From contig JAIQGL010000004.1 of assembly GCA_020072585.1 (NCBI GenBank), forward strand, positions 62,001-126,000: a DNA stretch of 64,000 nt, in the 5' to 3' direction. The position numbers and the translations under genes are program-made. Source of the DNA: Terriglobia bacterium. Lineage in GTDB: Bacteria > Acidobacteriota > Terriglobia > Terriglobales > Acidobacteriaceae. The notes below the pieces were generated by a model. It worked only from the letters and a program-made list of their open reading frames with translations. It had not been told where the DNA came from and searched no databases. Below, piece after piece: positions 47,974 through 57,322 of this stretch; positions within the stretch are counted from its first letter, which is position 1, and each line of letters starts with the position of its first letter.

Positions 47974-50511
47974 CTACTTTACATGCACGCTGACTGAAGC
48001 GGAATTGTTGGCCGGGTTGAGGTCCTGCGTTTTGGCCGAGGTCGCCACCTTGTTGGTCAGGTTGCTTCCCGAGGGAGCAACGGCTTTCAGGTAGACATTC
48101 ACCCAAAAACTTTGCCCCTTTTCCAGGCGTGTTTTTGTACACGTCAGTTTGCCGGAGGTCGCGCCAACGGCGGGCCTGGAGCAGAAGGATGCAGAGTTTG
48201 TGAAAATTCCCTGGAAGCCGAAGCCGCTGGGAATGGGATCGGTAAACACCACGTTGTCGCTGCCATCCGGACCCAGGTTTGTCACCTGTCCAAAGAAAGT
48301 CACGGTGCCATTCCGGGCCACAGAAGCTATGTTTCCCTTCAGCGTCACCCGCAGATCCCCGGCAATCACGATCCTGGCCAGAAATCCGTCCGAATTCCCT
48401 TTAAGTCCGGGCTGGAAGGCGTTGCCTGTCACCGGATAGTTGCTGTCAAAGGTGTTACCGGCCACAAAAGCATTCCAGGCAGGATCGACAAAGATCGCGA
48501 AAGCGGTTGTCTCCGTGCTTCCTCCAAGCAGGGTCGAGTAATAGAGCGACTGGCCGGATGGGTTGAATGCCGTAACAAAGGCGTTAAACCGTGCGCCCGC
48601 TGGAAACGATTTCTTGAACGCGTTTGCTGTAACCGGGAAATTCGTGGAGTTAGTGAAGCCGGTCACGAAAGGCATGCCGGCATTGTTCAACCCGATTCCC
48701 GTGATAGCGTCACTGTTATTTCCACCCAGTAGCGTGGAAAAGACCAGGGCGTTTCCGGCGGCACTGAGTTTGGTTACGAAGCCGTCACGCGGACCGGACA
48801 GCGTGCGCCGGAAGGCATTGACTGTAGTTGGGAAACCACTAGAGGACGTAACTCCCGCCAGGTATACGTTGCGAGAAGAGTCGATAGCGATGCTTTGGAT
48901 CTCTGGCTGACTCCCGTCTTTGCCGAACGCGTCGACGCCATGCAACAGGACGGAAAAAATCAGCGCCGAACCAGCGGCATTCAGCTTGCTAACAAAGCCG
49001 GCGAAACCGTTGTCCGCGGCAGTGGCGAACCCGAACGAAGCTCCGTGTGGAAAGTTGCTGGAACTCGTTCTACCGGCAACATAGGCGTTTCCGGAACCGT
49101 CGACCGTAAGCGCGTCAATCTCGTCCAAGCTGTTGCCGCCGAGATATGTGCTGTACAGAATGGAAGCTGAACCGCTCTTGCTGGAATCGAGCTTCAACAC
49201 AAATCCTGCTCCGTTGGCGTTGGGCATCGTGGTTTGGAAAGCGCCTGCTGTGGTGGGCACACATGGATTGAAGGTGGAACCGCCAACCCAGATATGTCCT
49301 GAATTGTCTGCGGCGATGCCGCTGGAAGAGGAATTTCCGGGGACGAGGTGACAATCCGCGGAAGCGGCAGGATCCGTCTGCGCAAACGTCAAGGAATAAA
49401 GAAGCTGCCCTCCATCCGCCCTCAACTTGTCAATGAATATGCCGAAATCGAAATCAAAACTCGGCCCGTTAATATGCTCCGCTCCGCTCGCTACGGTATA
49501 GACACGTCCCGCTGAATCGACGGCGATATGTGCAATGTTGGAATGCAGGAAAGTGGAGTAAATCAGGATCCTGCCCGTGGGATCGAATTTGGAGACAAAG
49601 CCGCTCTGGGTCTTGGTGTCATCGTGGAAGGTTGTGAGTTGGTTCGGAGTGCGATTGAAAGCGCCCGCAGTCGTCGGGAAATCCGCGGCGCTGGTGGTGC
49701 CGGCGACGTAAATGTTCCGCTTGGGATCAAGCGCCACCGCCTCGATAGATGTATCTGCCGGAAACGTAGTCCCCTGGGTAAGGTTGTTTCCGGTGGAACC
49801 CCCGAAATGGGTGGAATAAGCCAAAACTGGATCGACAGTGACTGGCCGGCTACGATCATAGGCGCCCAGCGAGATGCCGAGCCTGTTCTGTCCCGACAAT
49901 CTCCAATTGGCCTGGACGGTCTCGCGCTTACCATTCACCATTTGCCATGCCACCGGCGCGGATTCAATGAGTTTGCTTGTTCCCAGAGTCAACTCCACGT
50001 CGCCGGATTGCGTGATGGCCAGGTGGTCGATTCCCACAACTCCCAGAGCGATGCGGTCAGGATCGGCTCCTGGCGCTAGAACAAAGTCGTGTTCCAGATG
50101 CTGGTCTTGCCCGTAAAAGCGAACATCGATCCCGGGATAGACTGCGGTGTAACGCAAGGCAGCGTAGTTCTCAACTCCGGTGATGGATAATTTTGGATTC
50201 TCATTCAGGTAGTTGCTGCGCGCCAATACCTGCCGCTCCGCACTCATGCTGGGCGCAGTTGATGCGTCCTGGAACAGCAACCGAAAACTGCCCACGCGCG
50301 GCACCGCCACGGTTACACCCTGGCTGGTGAAGAACAACGTGCCTTCCCGGCTGCGCGCAAGATACTTGACTTGGGGATCGGTTTGACCGCGATTGGCTTC
50401 GAATGTGAGAGGCATGGTCACCTGGGCCGCGGGCTGGGCCTGGCTAGTGAAGGTGATTAAGGAAGTCAGAAGCAACCAAAGAGCCGGAAAGGAGCGTAGA
50501 GCTTTAAGCAT
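47974..50511 (-). CDS. Exported SBBP-repeat beta-propeller protein with DUF11 domain
   Basis: ATG at 50511 is chosen because GGAGG lies 6 bases before it. The 845-residue product has a signal peptide, an N-terminal DUF7948-like domain (PLTFEANRGQTDPQVKYLAR; FYGQDQHLEHDFVLAPGADP), then several SBBP repeats with the pattern AVDSAGNVYVAGRTSSSNFP / GFVSKLNAAGSALIFSTLLG. A C-terminal DUF11-like domain begins about residue 725 (GNIASVARNGTVTFFGQVTN). These proteins are secreted or outer-surface beta-propellers common in Acidobacteriota; their partners are unknown. It is monocistronic. Confidence 0.85.
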   Translation of the reverse strand: MLKALRSFPALWLLLTSLITFTSQAQPAAQVTMPLTFEANRGQTDPQVKYLARSREGTLFFTSQGVTVAVPRVGSFRLLFQDASTAPSMSAERQVLARSNYLNENPKLSITGVENYAALRYTAVYPGIDVRFYGQDQHLEHDFVLAPGADPDRIALGVVGIDHLAITQSGDVELTLGTSKLIESAPVAWQMVNGKRETVQANWRLSGQNRLGISLGAYDRSRPVTVDPVLAYSTHFGGSTGNNLTQGTTFPADTSIEAVALDPKRNIYVAGTTSAADFPTTAGAFNRTPNQLTTFHDDTKTQSGFVSKFDPTGRILIYSTFLHSNIAHIAVDSAGRVYTVASGAEHINGPSFDFDFGIFIDKLRADGGQLLYSLTFAQTDPAASADCHLVPGNSSSSGIAADNSGHIWVGGSTFNPCVPTTAGAFQTTMPNANGAGFVLKLDSSKSGSASILYSTYLGGNSLDEIDALTVDGSGNAYVAGRTSSSNFPHGASFGFATAADNGFAGFVSKLNAAGSALIFSVLLHGVDAFGKDGSQPEIQSIAIDSSRNVYLAGVTSSSGFPTTVNAFRRTLSGPRDGFVTKLSAAGNALVFSTLLGGNNSDAITGIGLNNAGMPFVTGFTNSTNFPVTANAFKKSFPAGARFNAFVTAFNPSGQSLYYSTLLGGSTETTAFAIFVDPAWNAFVAGNTFDSNYPVTGNAFQPGLKGNSDGFLARIVIAGDLRVTLKGNIASVARNGTVTFFGQVTNLGPDGSDNVVFTDPIPSGFGFQGIFTNSASFCSRPAVGATSGKLTCTKTRLEKGQSFWVNVYLKAVAPSGSNLTNKVATSAKTQDLNPANNSASVSVHVK

Positions 50512-50848
50512 ATAGGGCCTCCGGCACATCAAACTGGTCCGGTTATGGTGGGGTCCGGGCGGGGACGTGCTGCTCTGGAGATGTACTCTGACACAGCAAT
50601 GTTGCCCCGATATCTTTCCGACAAGTGGCGAGCGTCCGCGGTTGTGCAGGATTTCAAACAGAAAGAGCTAAAGCTTCGGGAATCGGCCCAGGAGAGACAT
50701 GGGGACGCCAATTCTAAGAAAACCGGCCGGCCAGTAATAAGGAGGACTACGGGAGTCAATTTCTGGTTGGCAAGGCACCGTCCAGACGATGATCCACATC
50801 CAACCGGAGTGATGAGCATTTCTTAATGAGGCATGGCCGGCCTTCCTG
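50512..50848. other. Divergent intergenic region, 337 bp
   Basis: Lies between the SBBP gene (minus) and the GH57 gene (plus). Open frames of 60-95 codons on both strands overlap here but have poor starts and no recognisable protein character, so they are not called. AAGGAGG at 50740-50746 is not followed by a usable start. No palindrome or RNA gene was recognised. Confidence 0.4.
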
Positions 50849-53296
50849 ATGGAACGTTGCATCTGCATCCACGCGCACTTCTACCAGCCGCCAAGGGAAA
50901 ATCCCTGGCTGGAAGCGGTGGAGCGCCAGGAATCCGCCTATCCTTACCATGATTGGAACGAACGCATCACGGCGGAGTGTTACGCCCCCAATGGCGATTC
51001 CCGCATTCTGGATGACCGGGGCTGCATCCGCCAGATTGTGAACAATTACGGGCGCATCAGCTTCAACTTTGGTCCAACGCTGCTTTCATGGTTGAAAGAT
51101 AAATCTCCAGAGACTTATGCGTGCATTCTGAAATCTGACCGGGAAAGCCAGAGACGCTTCTCCGGACATGGCTCGGCGATGGCGCAGGCGTACAACCACA
51201 TGATCCTGCCGCTGGCCAGTACCCGCGATAAGGTTACGCAGACGATCTGGGGCATTCATGATTTTGAACATCGCTTTGGACGGACGCCGGAAGGTATGTG
51301 GCTGCCGGAAACCGCTGTCGATGTGGAAACACTGGAAACCCTGGCCGCTCAGGGGATCAAGTTCACCATCCTTGCTCCGCACCAGGCCGGCCGGGTCCGC
51401 AAGATTGGCGGACGAAGCTGGAAAGACGTGAGCGGCGGACGCATTGACCCCACTCGTGCCTATCTGGCAAAGTTGCCTTCGGGCAAAAGGATCAACCTCT
51501 TCTTTTATGATGGCCCCATTTCCCAGGCGGTGGCTTTTGAACAACTCCTGAATTGCGGAGAGCAATTCTCCTCGCGGATCAAGAGTGGATTTTCTGACAA
51601 GCGTAACTGGCCACAGCTGATGCACATTGCCACGGACGGCGAAACCTATGGCCACCACCACAAGCACGGCGACATGGCCCTGGCCTATGCGCTGGACCGC
51701 ATTGAGTCCGACACCGCACTCCGGCTCACGAATTACGGCGAATTCCTGGAAGCTTATCCGCCCACGCACGAAGTCCAGATCATCGCGGACACAGCCTGGA
51801 GCTGCGCGCATGGAGTAGAACGCTGGCACAGTGATTGCGGTTGCAACTCCGGCCGCGAGGGGTGGAACCAGCAATGGCGTGGTCCGCTGCGCTCCGCGCT
51901 TGACGGCTTGCGGGATCGCGCCGCCGAAATGTTTGAACGCGAAGCCGCCGAGTTGGTGCATGATCCATGGGAGGCACGTAACGACTACATCCAAGTGATC
52001 CTTGACCGCTCTCCAGAATCTCTCTGGGTATTTTTTGAGAAGCACTCCCGGCACCAGCTTAAACCGGAAGAAACCACGACGATGCTGAAGCTGCTGGAGA
52101 TGCAGCGGCACGCCATGCTCATGTACACCAGTTGCGGCTGGTTCTTTGATGAGCTGAGCGGGATTGAAACCGTACAGGTCATGCAGTATGCCGGACGCGT
52201 GATCCAGTTGGCGCGCGAAACCGGCAGCATGGACCTGGAACCGGAATTCCTGGAGCATCTGGCACTGGCTAAAAGCAATCTGCCCGAGTTTGGCGATGGG
52301 GCGACCATCTATCACCAGCTGGTCAGGCCCGCATTCGTGGACCTGTGCAAGGTGGGAGCGCACTTTGCCATCAGCTCAATGTTTGATGGCGACCATGTGG
52401 TCCCGCAGTACTGTTATGACGTCAGGATGATCGACTACCAGCATGCCGAATCGGGAGCAGCCAAGCTCGCGCTGGGACAGGCTCACATCACCTCGCGCAT
52501 TACACGCGAATCGCGCGATCTGGGTTTTGCCGCCGTCTACCTGGGCGACCAGATCCTGCACGCCGGTGTACGCGAAACCAGCCAGCAGCAAGAACACGCA
52601 CAGCTGGTGACGGAGAGTATGGCTGCTTTTTCCGCTGACAACTTTGGGGAAGCTTTGCGCCTGCTCGACGACTATTTCGGCGAGATGCGGTACTCCCTGA
52701 AATCTCTCTTTAAAGATGAACAGAAGAGGATCCTGGACATCGTTCTTTCCCGCACGCTTCAGGACGCGGAGGCCAGTTACCATAAGATTTACGAAAGACA
52801 CGGGTCTTTGCTGCGCTTCCTGAAAGAGATGGGCCAGCCCATCCCGGACGTTCTGCGCTTTACTGCTGAATTTGTCCTCAACAGCGATCTGAAACACACG
52901 TTTGAGAATGACCCAGTGGATTTTGTCCGCGTGGCCATGCTGGTGGAGTTGGTGAAACATGAGGGTGTACCCATGGATACAGCCGGAGTTGGATTTGCCG
53001 CCAGCAACAGCCTGACCCGGCTGCTGCGCCGCCTTCAGGAAAAACCGCGGGAACCCGAACTGCTGGAAAGGGCCAACATTCTGGCCACGATATTTCCCCT
53101 TATGTCTTTCCCCGTGAATTACTGGCACGCGCAGAATATCTACTACGCCATTCTGAAACAGGAATTCCCCTCCATGGGCGCCAGGCAGGACGAGGCTTCA
53201 CGCAAATGGCGGGAACACTTTCTGGAACTGGGAGAAAAACTCCAGATCAGCGTACAGACGCTTGCACCGCAAGCCGAATTAGAGATGGCAGGCTGA
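50849..53296 (+). CDS. Glycoside hydrolase family 57 / DUF3536 protein
   Basis: This 815-residue protein starts MERCICIHAHFYQPPRENPW, the HxHFYQPPR opening typical of GH57. The family's catalytic Glu context is GMWLPETAVDVETL (Glu about residue 154), and the Asp context is HIATDGETYGHHHKHGD (about 260). The middle carries the DUF3536 domain. GH57 members act on alpha-1,4 or branched glucans; this large acidobacterial type has no defined substrate. No signal peptide, so it is cytosolic and may act on glycogen-like polymer (inference). It is monocistronic and convergent with the FAD/Fe-S gene, 7 bases apart. Confidence 0.87.
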   Translation: MERCICIHAHFYQPPRENPWLEAVERQESAYPYHDWNERITAECYAPNGDSRILDDRGCIRQIVNNYGRISFNFGPTLLSWLKDKSPETYACILKSDRESQRRFSGHGSAMAQAYNHMILPLASTRDKVTQTIWGIHDFEHRFGRTPEGMWLPETAVDVETLETLAAQGIKFTILAPHQAGRVRKIGGRSWKDVSGGRIDPTRAYLAKLPSGKRINLFFYDGPISQAVAFEQLLNCGEQFSSRIKSGFSDKRNWPQLMHIATDGETYGHHHKHGDMALAYALDRIESDTALRLTNYGEFLEAYPPTHEVQIIADTAWSCAHGVERWHSDCGCNSGREGWNQQWRGPLRSALDGLRDRAAEMFEREAAELVHDPWEARNDYIQVILDRSPESLWVFFEKHSRHQLKPEETTTMLKLLEMQRHAMLMYTSCGWFFDELSGIETVQVMQYAGRVIQLARETGSMDLEPEFLEHLALAKSNLPEFGDGATIYHQLVRPAFVDLCKVGAHFAISSMFDGDHVVPQYCYDVRMIDYQHAESGAAKLALGQAHITSRITRESRDLGFAAVYLGDQILHAGVRETSQQQEHAQLVTESMAAFSADNFGEALRLLDDYFGEMRYSLKSLFKDEQKRILDIVLSRTLQDAEASYHKIYERHGSLLRFLKEMGQPIPDVLRFTAEFVLNSDLKHTFENDPVDFVRVAMLVELVKHEGVPMDTAGVGFAASNSLTRLLRRLQEKPREPELLERANILATIFPLMSFPVNYWHAQNIYYAILKQEFPSMGARQDEASRKWREHFLELGEKLQISVQTLAPQAELEMAG

Positions 53297-53303
53297 AAAA
53301 AGT

Positions 53304-56261
53304 TTACCGGCGCGCATCGGCATAAACCTGCGGCGAGTTTTTTTCTGTCTTCATCGCGCCGCCAGCTTCGCGAATCGCCATCTGCAAGACCTCGGCAATA
53401 TGGAGAGCTTTGCGGCCGGTGAGACCTTCAATCTGCTGGTAACAGCTGAAGCCATCGGTGATGATAAGAGCATCGGCTGACGCATTGCGTATGGCCGGCA
53501 GCAAGGCGCGCTCGCCGATTTTGACCGAGACGTCATACTTATCGGCTTCAAAACCAAAGGAACCGGCCATGCCACAACAGCCGGAGTCGAGTACCTGAAA
53601 GTCCAACCCCGTGCGTTTGAGTAATTCGAACTCTGAATCAAATTTGAGGACTGACTTGTGATGGCAGTGGCCATGCACAAGGGCCTTGCGCTTGAGCTGC
53701 GGCGAACGGTAGTCGGCTTGATTGATGAGGAATTCGCTGAGCAGAAAAGTCTGGCTGCGCAGCCGTTGCGCGGCGATGTTCCTGCCCAGCAGGTTGGTCA
53801 TCTCATCACGAAAGACGGAGATACAACTTGGTTCGAGGCCGATGATCGGCGTGCCTGCTTCGATGTCATTGCGCAAAGCGGTTAGTGTTTGTTCCAGCGT
53901 GGCTTTGGCTTGGTCCAGCATGCCGAAGTCGTAAAGCGGCCGCCCGCAGCAGAGTGACTGCTGCGGAATTCTTACCTGATAGCCGGCGTGCTCCAGAACT
54001 TCAACCGCTGCTTTGGCGATCTCAGGATGGAAATTGTTGCTGAAAGTGTCGGGCCAGAGAATGACCGGCGGACGATCAGCGTTGCGAAGCGGTCGCTTGC
54101 GAAACCAGGCCGTAAAGGTCTCTGCGGCAAACGCAGGCATGTTGCGCTTCTGCGAGATGCCACCAACCCACTTCATCAACGGCGATGTGCCGGGCGCGCG
54201 GCCCAGGAAATTTACCAGCCACGGCGCGATGCGGGCCATACCTGCCCAGCGCTGAATCAAGCCCATGGAATACGCGGCGCGGGGACGCGAGCGGTCTTCA
54301 TAGTAGTGGGCCAGAAATTCAGCTTTGTAGGTGGCCATGTCCACGTTGATGGGGCATTCACTTTTGCAGGCTTTGCAGGCGAGGCAGAGATCCAGCGCTT
54401 CTTTTACGTATTCGTTTTTCCAGCCGCCCTCAAGCGGATCGCCGCGCAACATTTCAAACAGCAGGCGCGCCCGGCCGCGGGTGGAGTGCTTCTCTTCCCT
54501 GGTGACCATGTAGCTGGGGCACATGGTGCCGCCATCATCTTTGCGGCACTTGCTTACGCCGACGCAGCGCACCGTGGTCTCAGGAAAATGCCCGTGGTCT
54601 TCAGGGAAAGAAAAGTACGTCTTCACCGGAACAGGACGATACGTGGCGCCCAGGCGCAGGTTTTCATCGAGTGGATTGGCGTCAATCTTCTTGCCTGGAT
54701 TCATCTTCCAGCCGGGGTCCCAGATGCGCTTGAACTCGCGGAAGGCTTCCATCAGCTCCGGACCGAACATTCTGACCAGAAGCTCGCCGCGAGCCTGACC
54801 ATCACCATGTTCGCCAGAGAGTGAGCCGCCGAGAGCCACGACCATGTCTGCGGCTTCTTCCACGAAGGCGCGGAAGTTTTTGATGCCTGCTTCTGTGACC
54901 AGATCAAAGTCGATGCGCATGTGGACGCAGGCATCGCCGAAGTGGCCGTAGAGTGCGCAGTGGTAGCCATATTTCGCCAGCAGGCGGTGCAGCGCGCGCA
55001 GATACTCGCCCAGGTTTTCCGGAGAGACCGCCGCGTCTTCCCATCCTTCCCATGCTTCCGGTTCGCCCGGCACCTGCGAGGTTGCGCCCAGACCGGACTC
55101 GCGCGCCTTCCAGACCATGAGAGTTTCCTGCTCATCGGTGAAGAGCTTCATATTGGGGGGATCGGGCCGGCGACTGAGATTTTCCATCAGAGCGCGGGCT
55201 TTGGCGTTGGACTCGTCTTTGGTCTCGCCGCCGAACTCGCACAGTAGCCAGCCTTTGCCCTCAGGCAACATGGCGATGCTTTTGGGATGAAGGCCTTTCT
55301 TCTTCATGTTGCCGATGAGAACGTCGTCCATGCCTTCAAGGCCGATAGGCCGGGATTTGCAAACTTCCGGAACGTTGTCTGCGGCAGCGTAAACATCTTT
55401 GTAGCCAAGCACCAGGGTCGTACGCTTCTTTGGCCAGTCCACCAGACGAACTTTGGCAGCAAGAATAATGACGCACGTGCCTTCAGCGCCGACCAGAGAA
55501 CGCGCAACATGAAAGCCGTGTTCAGGAAGAAGCTCGTCCAGGCTATAGCCGGAGACGCGGCGGGGGATGTTGGGAAAGCGTTGGCGAATAAGATCAGCGT
55601 ATCGATCGCGCAGGGCGCGGAGGCGGGAGTAAATCTCTCCGCGGCGGCCGCCGGCGCGAATGATCTGCTCCAGCTCCGCGTCTGATGTTGGACCTATTTT
55701 CATGCGCTCGCCGTCATAGGTAAGGACGTCGAGTTCCAGAACGTTGTCCACGGTGCGGCCGGCCATCACGGAGTGCACGCCGCAGGAGTTGTTTCCGATC
55801 ATGCCGCCGAGGTTGCAATACTCGTGCGTGGAAGGATCAGGGCCGAAGGTGAGGTTATGCTCATTGGCTCGATTGCGAAGCTTATCGAGCACGCAGCCGG
55901 GCTCCACCCAAGCGTATTTTTCCGCCGCATTGAGCTCGGTGATTTTGTTGAGGTATTTCGAGAAATCAATGATGACGGCGACGTTGCAGCTCTGTCCGGC
56001 CAGGCTGGTGCCGCCTCCACGAGGCAGCAAAGGAGCATTGTGCTTGCGGGCAACGGCCACGGTTTGAATCACGTCTTCAATCGTCTTTGGAATGACAACG
56101 CCGATGGGGACCTGGCGATAGTTGGATCCATCGACGGCATAGAGAGCGCGGGTGCCATCGTCAAAGCGGACTTCACCGGTGATGGCGGAGCGCAGATCGG
56201 CGGCAAGAGCATCTGCGGCAGCGCGGGGAAAATCGGCTTGGCTGGTTGCGGCGGTGGACAT
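53304..56261 (-). CDS. Fused FAD-linked oxidase / Fe-S protein (GlcD-GlcF, D-lactate/glycolate-dehydrogenase type)
   Basis: ATG 56261 overlaps the upstream stop (TGATG) and is preferred over the longer frame. The 985-residue protein joins two units. The first is a PCMH FAD domain (PLLPRGGGTSLAGQSCNVA; DPSTHEYCNLGGMIGNNSCG) with FAD-oxidase C-terminal domain. The second is a GlcF-like part with Fe-S cysteines CLACKACKSECP and CRKDDGGTMCPSYMV, and one CCG motif DSGCCGMAGSFGF. In E. coli GlcD and GlcF are separate; the fusion is known for D-lactate and D-2-hydroxyglutarate-type dehydrogenases. It oxidises a D-2-hydroxy acid to the oxoacid and feeds electrons to quinone; exact substrate is not certain. 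Confidence 0.88.
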   Translation of the reverse strand: MSTAATSQADFPRAAADALAADLRSAITGEVRFDDGTRALYAVDGSNYRQVPIGVVIPKTIEDVIQTVAVARKHNAPLLPRGGGTSLAGQSCNVAVIIDFSKYLNKITELNAAEKYAWVEPGCVLDKLRNRANEHNLTFGPDPSTHEYCNLGGMIGNNSCGVHSVMAGRTVDNVLELDVLTYDGERMKIGPTSDAELEQIIRAGGRRGEIYSRLRALRDRYADLIRQRFPNIPRRVSGYSLDELLPEHGFHVARSLVGAEGTCVIILAAKVRLVDWPKKRTTLVLGYKDVYAAADNVPEVCKSRPIGLEGMDDVLIGNMKKKGLHPKSIAMLPEGKGWLLCEFGGETKDESNAKARALMENLSRRPDPPNMKLFTDEQETLMVWKARESGLGATSQVPGEPEAWEGWEDAAVSPENLGEYLRALHRLLAKYGYHCALYGHFGDACVHMRIDFDLVTEAGIKNFRAFVEEAADMVVALGGSLSGEHGDGQARGELLVRMFGPELMEAFREFKRIWDPGWKMNPGKKIDANPLDENLRLGATYRPVPVKTYFSFPEDHGHFPETTVRCVGVSKCRKDDGGTMCPSYMVTREEKHSTRGRARLLFEMLRGDPLEGGWKNEYVKEALDLCLACKACKSECPINVDMATYKAEFLAHYYEDRSRPRAAYSMGLIQRWAGMARIAPWLVNFLGRAPGTSPLMKWVGGISQKRNMPAFAAETFTAWFRKRPLRNADRPPVILWPDTFSNNFHPEIAKAAVEVLEHAGYQVRIPQQSLCCGRPLYDFGMLDQAKATLEQTLTALRNDIEAGTPIIGLEPSCISVFRDEMTNLLGRNIAAQRLRSQTFLLSEFLINQADYRSPQLKRKALVHGHCHHKSVLKFDSEFELLKRTGLDFQVLDSGCCGMAGSFGFEADKYDVSVKIGERALLPAIRNASADALIITDGFSCYQQIEGLTGRKALHIAEVLQMAIREAGGAMKTEKNSPQVYADARR

Positions 56262-57274
56262 CAGGGGGCTGGCGCTCCAAAGTAAATCCCGACCTTCAGC
56301 TTCTGCGCCCATCGCGCAATTCGGATCATATTGTCCAGGACTCGGATGGCTTGTGGATCCTTGACCCTTGCCTGCGTCTGGAGACATTCGTTGAGCAATG
56401 AGTCCACTTCCTGGGGTTCATAAAGAGCGTCGGCGGCCATGTCAGAGAACCGCGAAAGCAATGGATATGCAGGAATAACCGGCCCTTCGCCCTGGAATGC
56501 CTCCCAGCCGGGGCTGAGTTCATTGAAAAGAGCATCTATCTCATAGCCGACAATGCCCATGGCCAGAGGACGGTCGCGGGCAGAGGTTGGTTCAGATTTT
56601 CCAGCATACTCCTGTGGCTTGCGCGCCAGAAATACGGTCCATGATCCGGGCTCCCAGTAATCCTCAAATTGTCCGCGCGAAGCCGCCAGGCCTTCGCGGG
56701 TAAGCCACTGAGGATTGAAATCGAGCGAAGGCTTGCCGGAGAGATTGAGCCGATCTTCAATATAGGCAGCCAATTTAGCAGCATCTGCCAGGGCCCGTTT
56801 CACAAACTCAGCATCAGGGTGCGTAACTTTATATAGCATCGCCTGGAGTTTTTCTTGTTCGTCCGGGGTGATCGGTGGCGTGGTGAAATCTGGCATCGCA
56901 GGCATGGCGACGATACAATCGTCCTCCATCACCCAGTTCACATCGCTTTTATATGCACTCACAGCAGCGATCAGAGAATCCATTTGCTGCGGTTTTGGCC
57001 TGAACAAGGAAAAACAGAAACGCGGAAATGAAGTGTCTGCCCTGGCCAGTTCGTACTCAAAGTCACTGGGAAAATCCTCACGCCGCAGATCGGATGACGA
57101 CGAGGCAACACTCCACCACTCCAGTGGAGCGATCTTGCTGACGACATGAGGCAGCCAGTCGCGATTGGTGAGCGCGGCACGGTCCTTCGGCACCGGATGT
57201 GACGCCGTAACGGCGGATGAGCCTCCAAAGCCCAATACCAACACCATCGCCAGGAACTTAGCGCAGGCGCTCAT
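56261..57274 (-). CDS. Exported protein of unknown function, 337 residues
   Basis: The N-terminus (MSACAKFLAMVLVLGFGGSS) is a signal peptide. The mature protein is mixed alpha/beta, rich in Trp, Glu and Pro, and has no catalytic or cofactor motif I recognise. One notable segment is LNEFVLA-like NELSPGWEAFQGEGPVIPAY. The stop overlaps the ATG of the FAD/Fe-S gene, so it may assist that enzyme or merely share the transcript (inference). The start at 57274 stands only 48 bases from the divergent GT39 gene, so both promoters share a very small space. Confidence 0.55.
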   Translation of the reverse strand: MSACAKFLAMVLVLGFGGSSAVTASHPVPKDRAALTNRDWLPHVVSKIAPLEWWSVASSSSDLRREDFPSDFEYELARADTSFPRFCFSLFRPKPQQMDSLIAAVSAYKSDVNWVMEDDCIVAMPAMPDFTTPPITPDEQEKLQAMLYKVTHPDAEFVKRALADAAKLAAYIEDRLNLSGKPSLDFNPQWLTREGLAASRGQFEDYWEPGSWTVFLARKPQEYAGKSEPTSARDRPLAMGIVGYEIDALFNELSPGWEAFQGEGPVIPAYPLLSRFSDMAADALYEPQEVDSLLNECLQTQARVKDPQAIRVLDNMIRIARWAQKLKVGIYFGAPAP

Positions 57275-57322
57275 GATGCGACATTATAGTCCGACGCAGC
57301 GCCTGAATATAATCATGGATTC

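Noticed and set aside
50545-50826. 93-codon frame on the plus strand in the SBBP-GH57 gap
   Set aside because: No ribosome site, no recognisable domain, and overlapping frames on the other strand look equally good.
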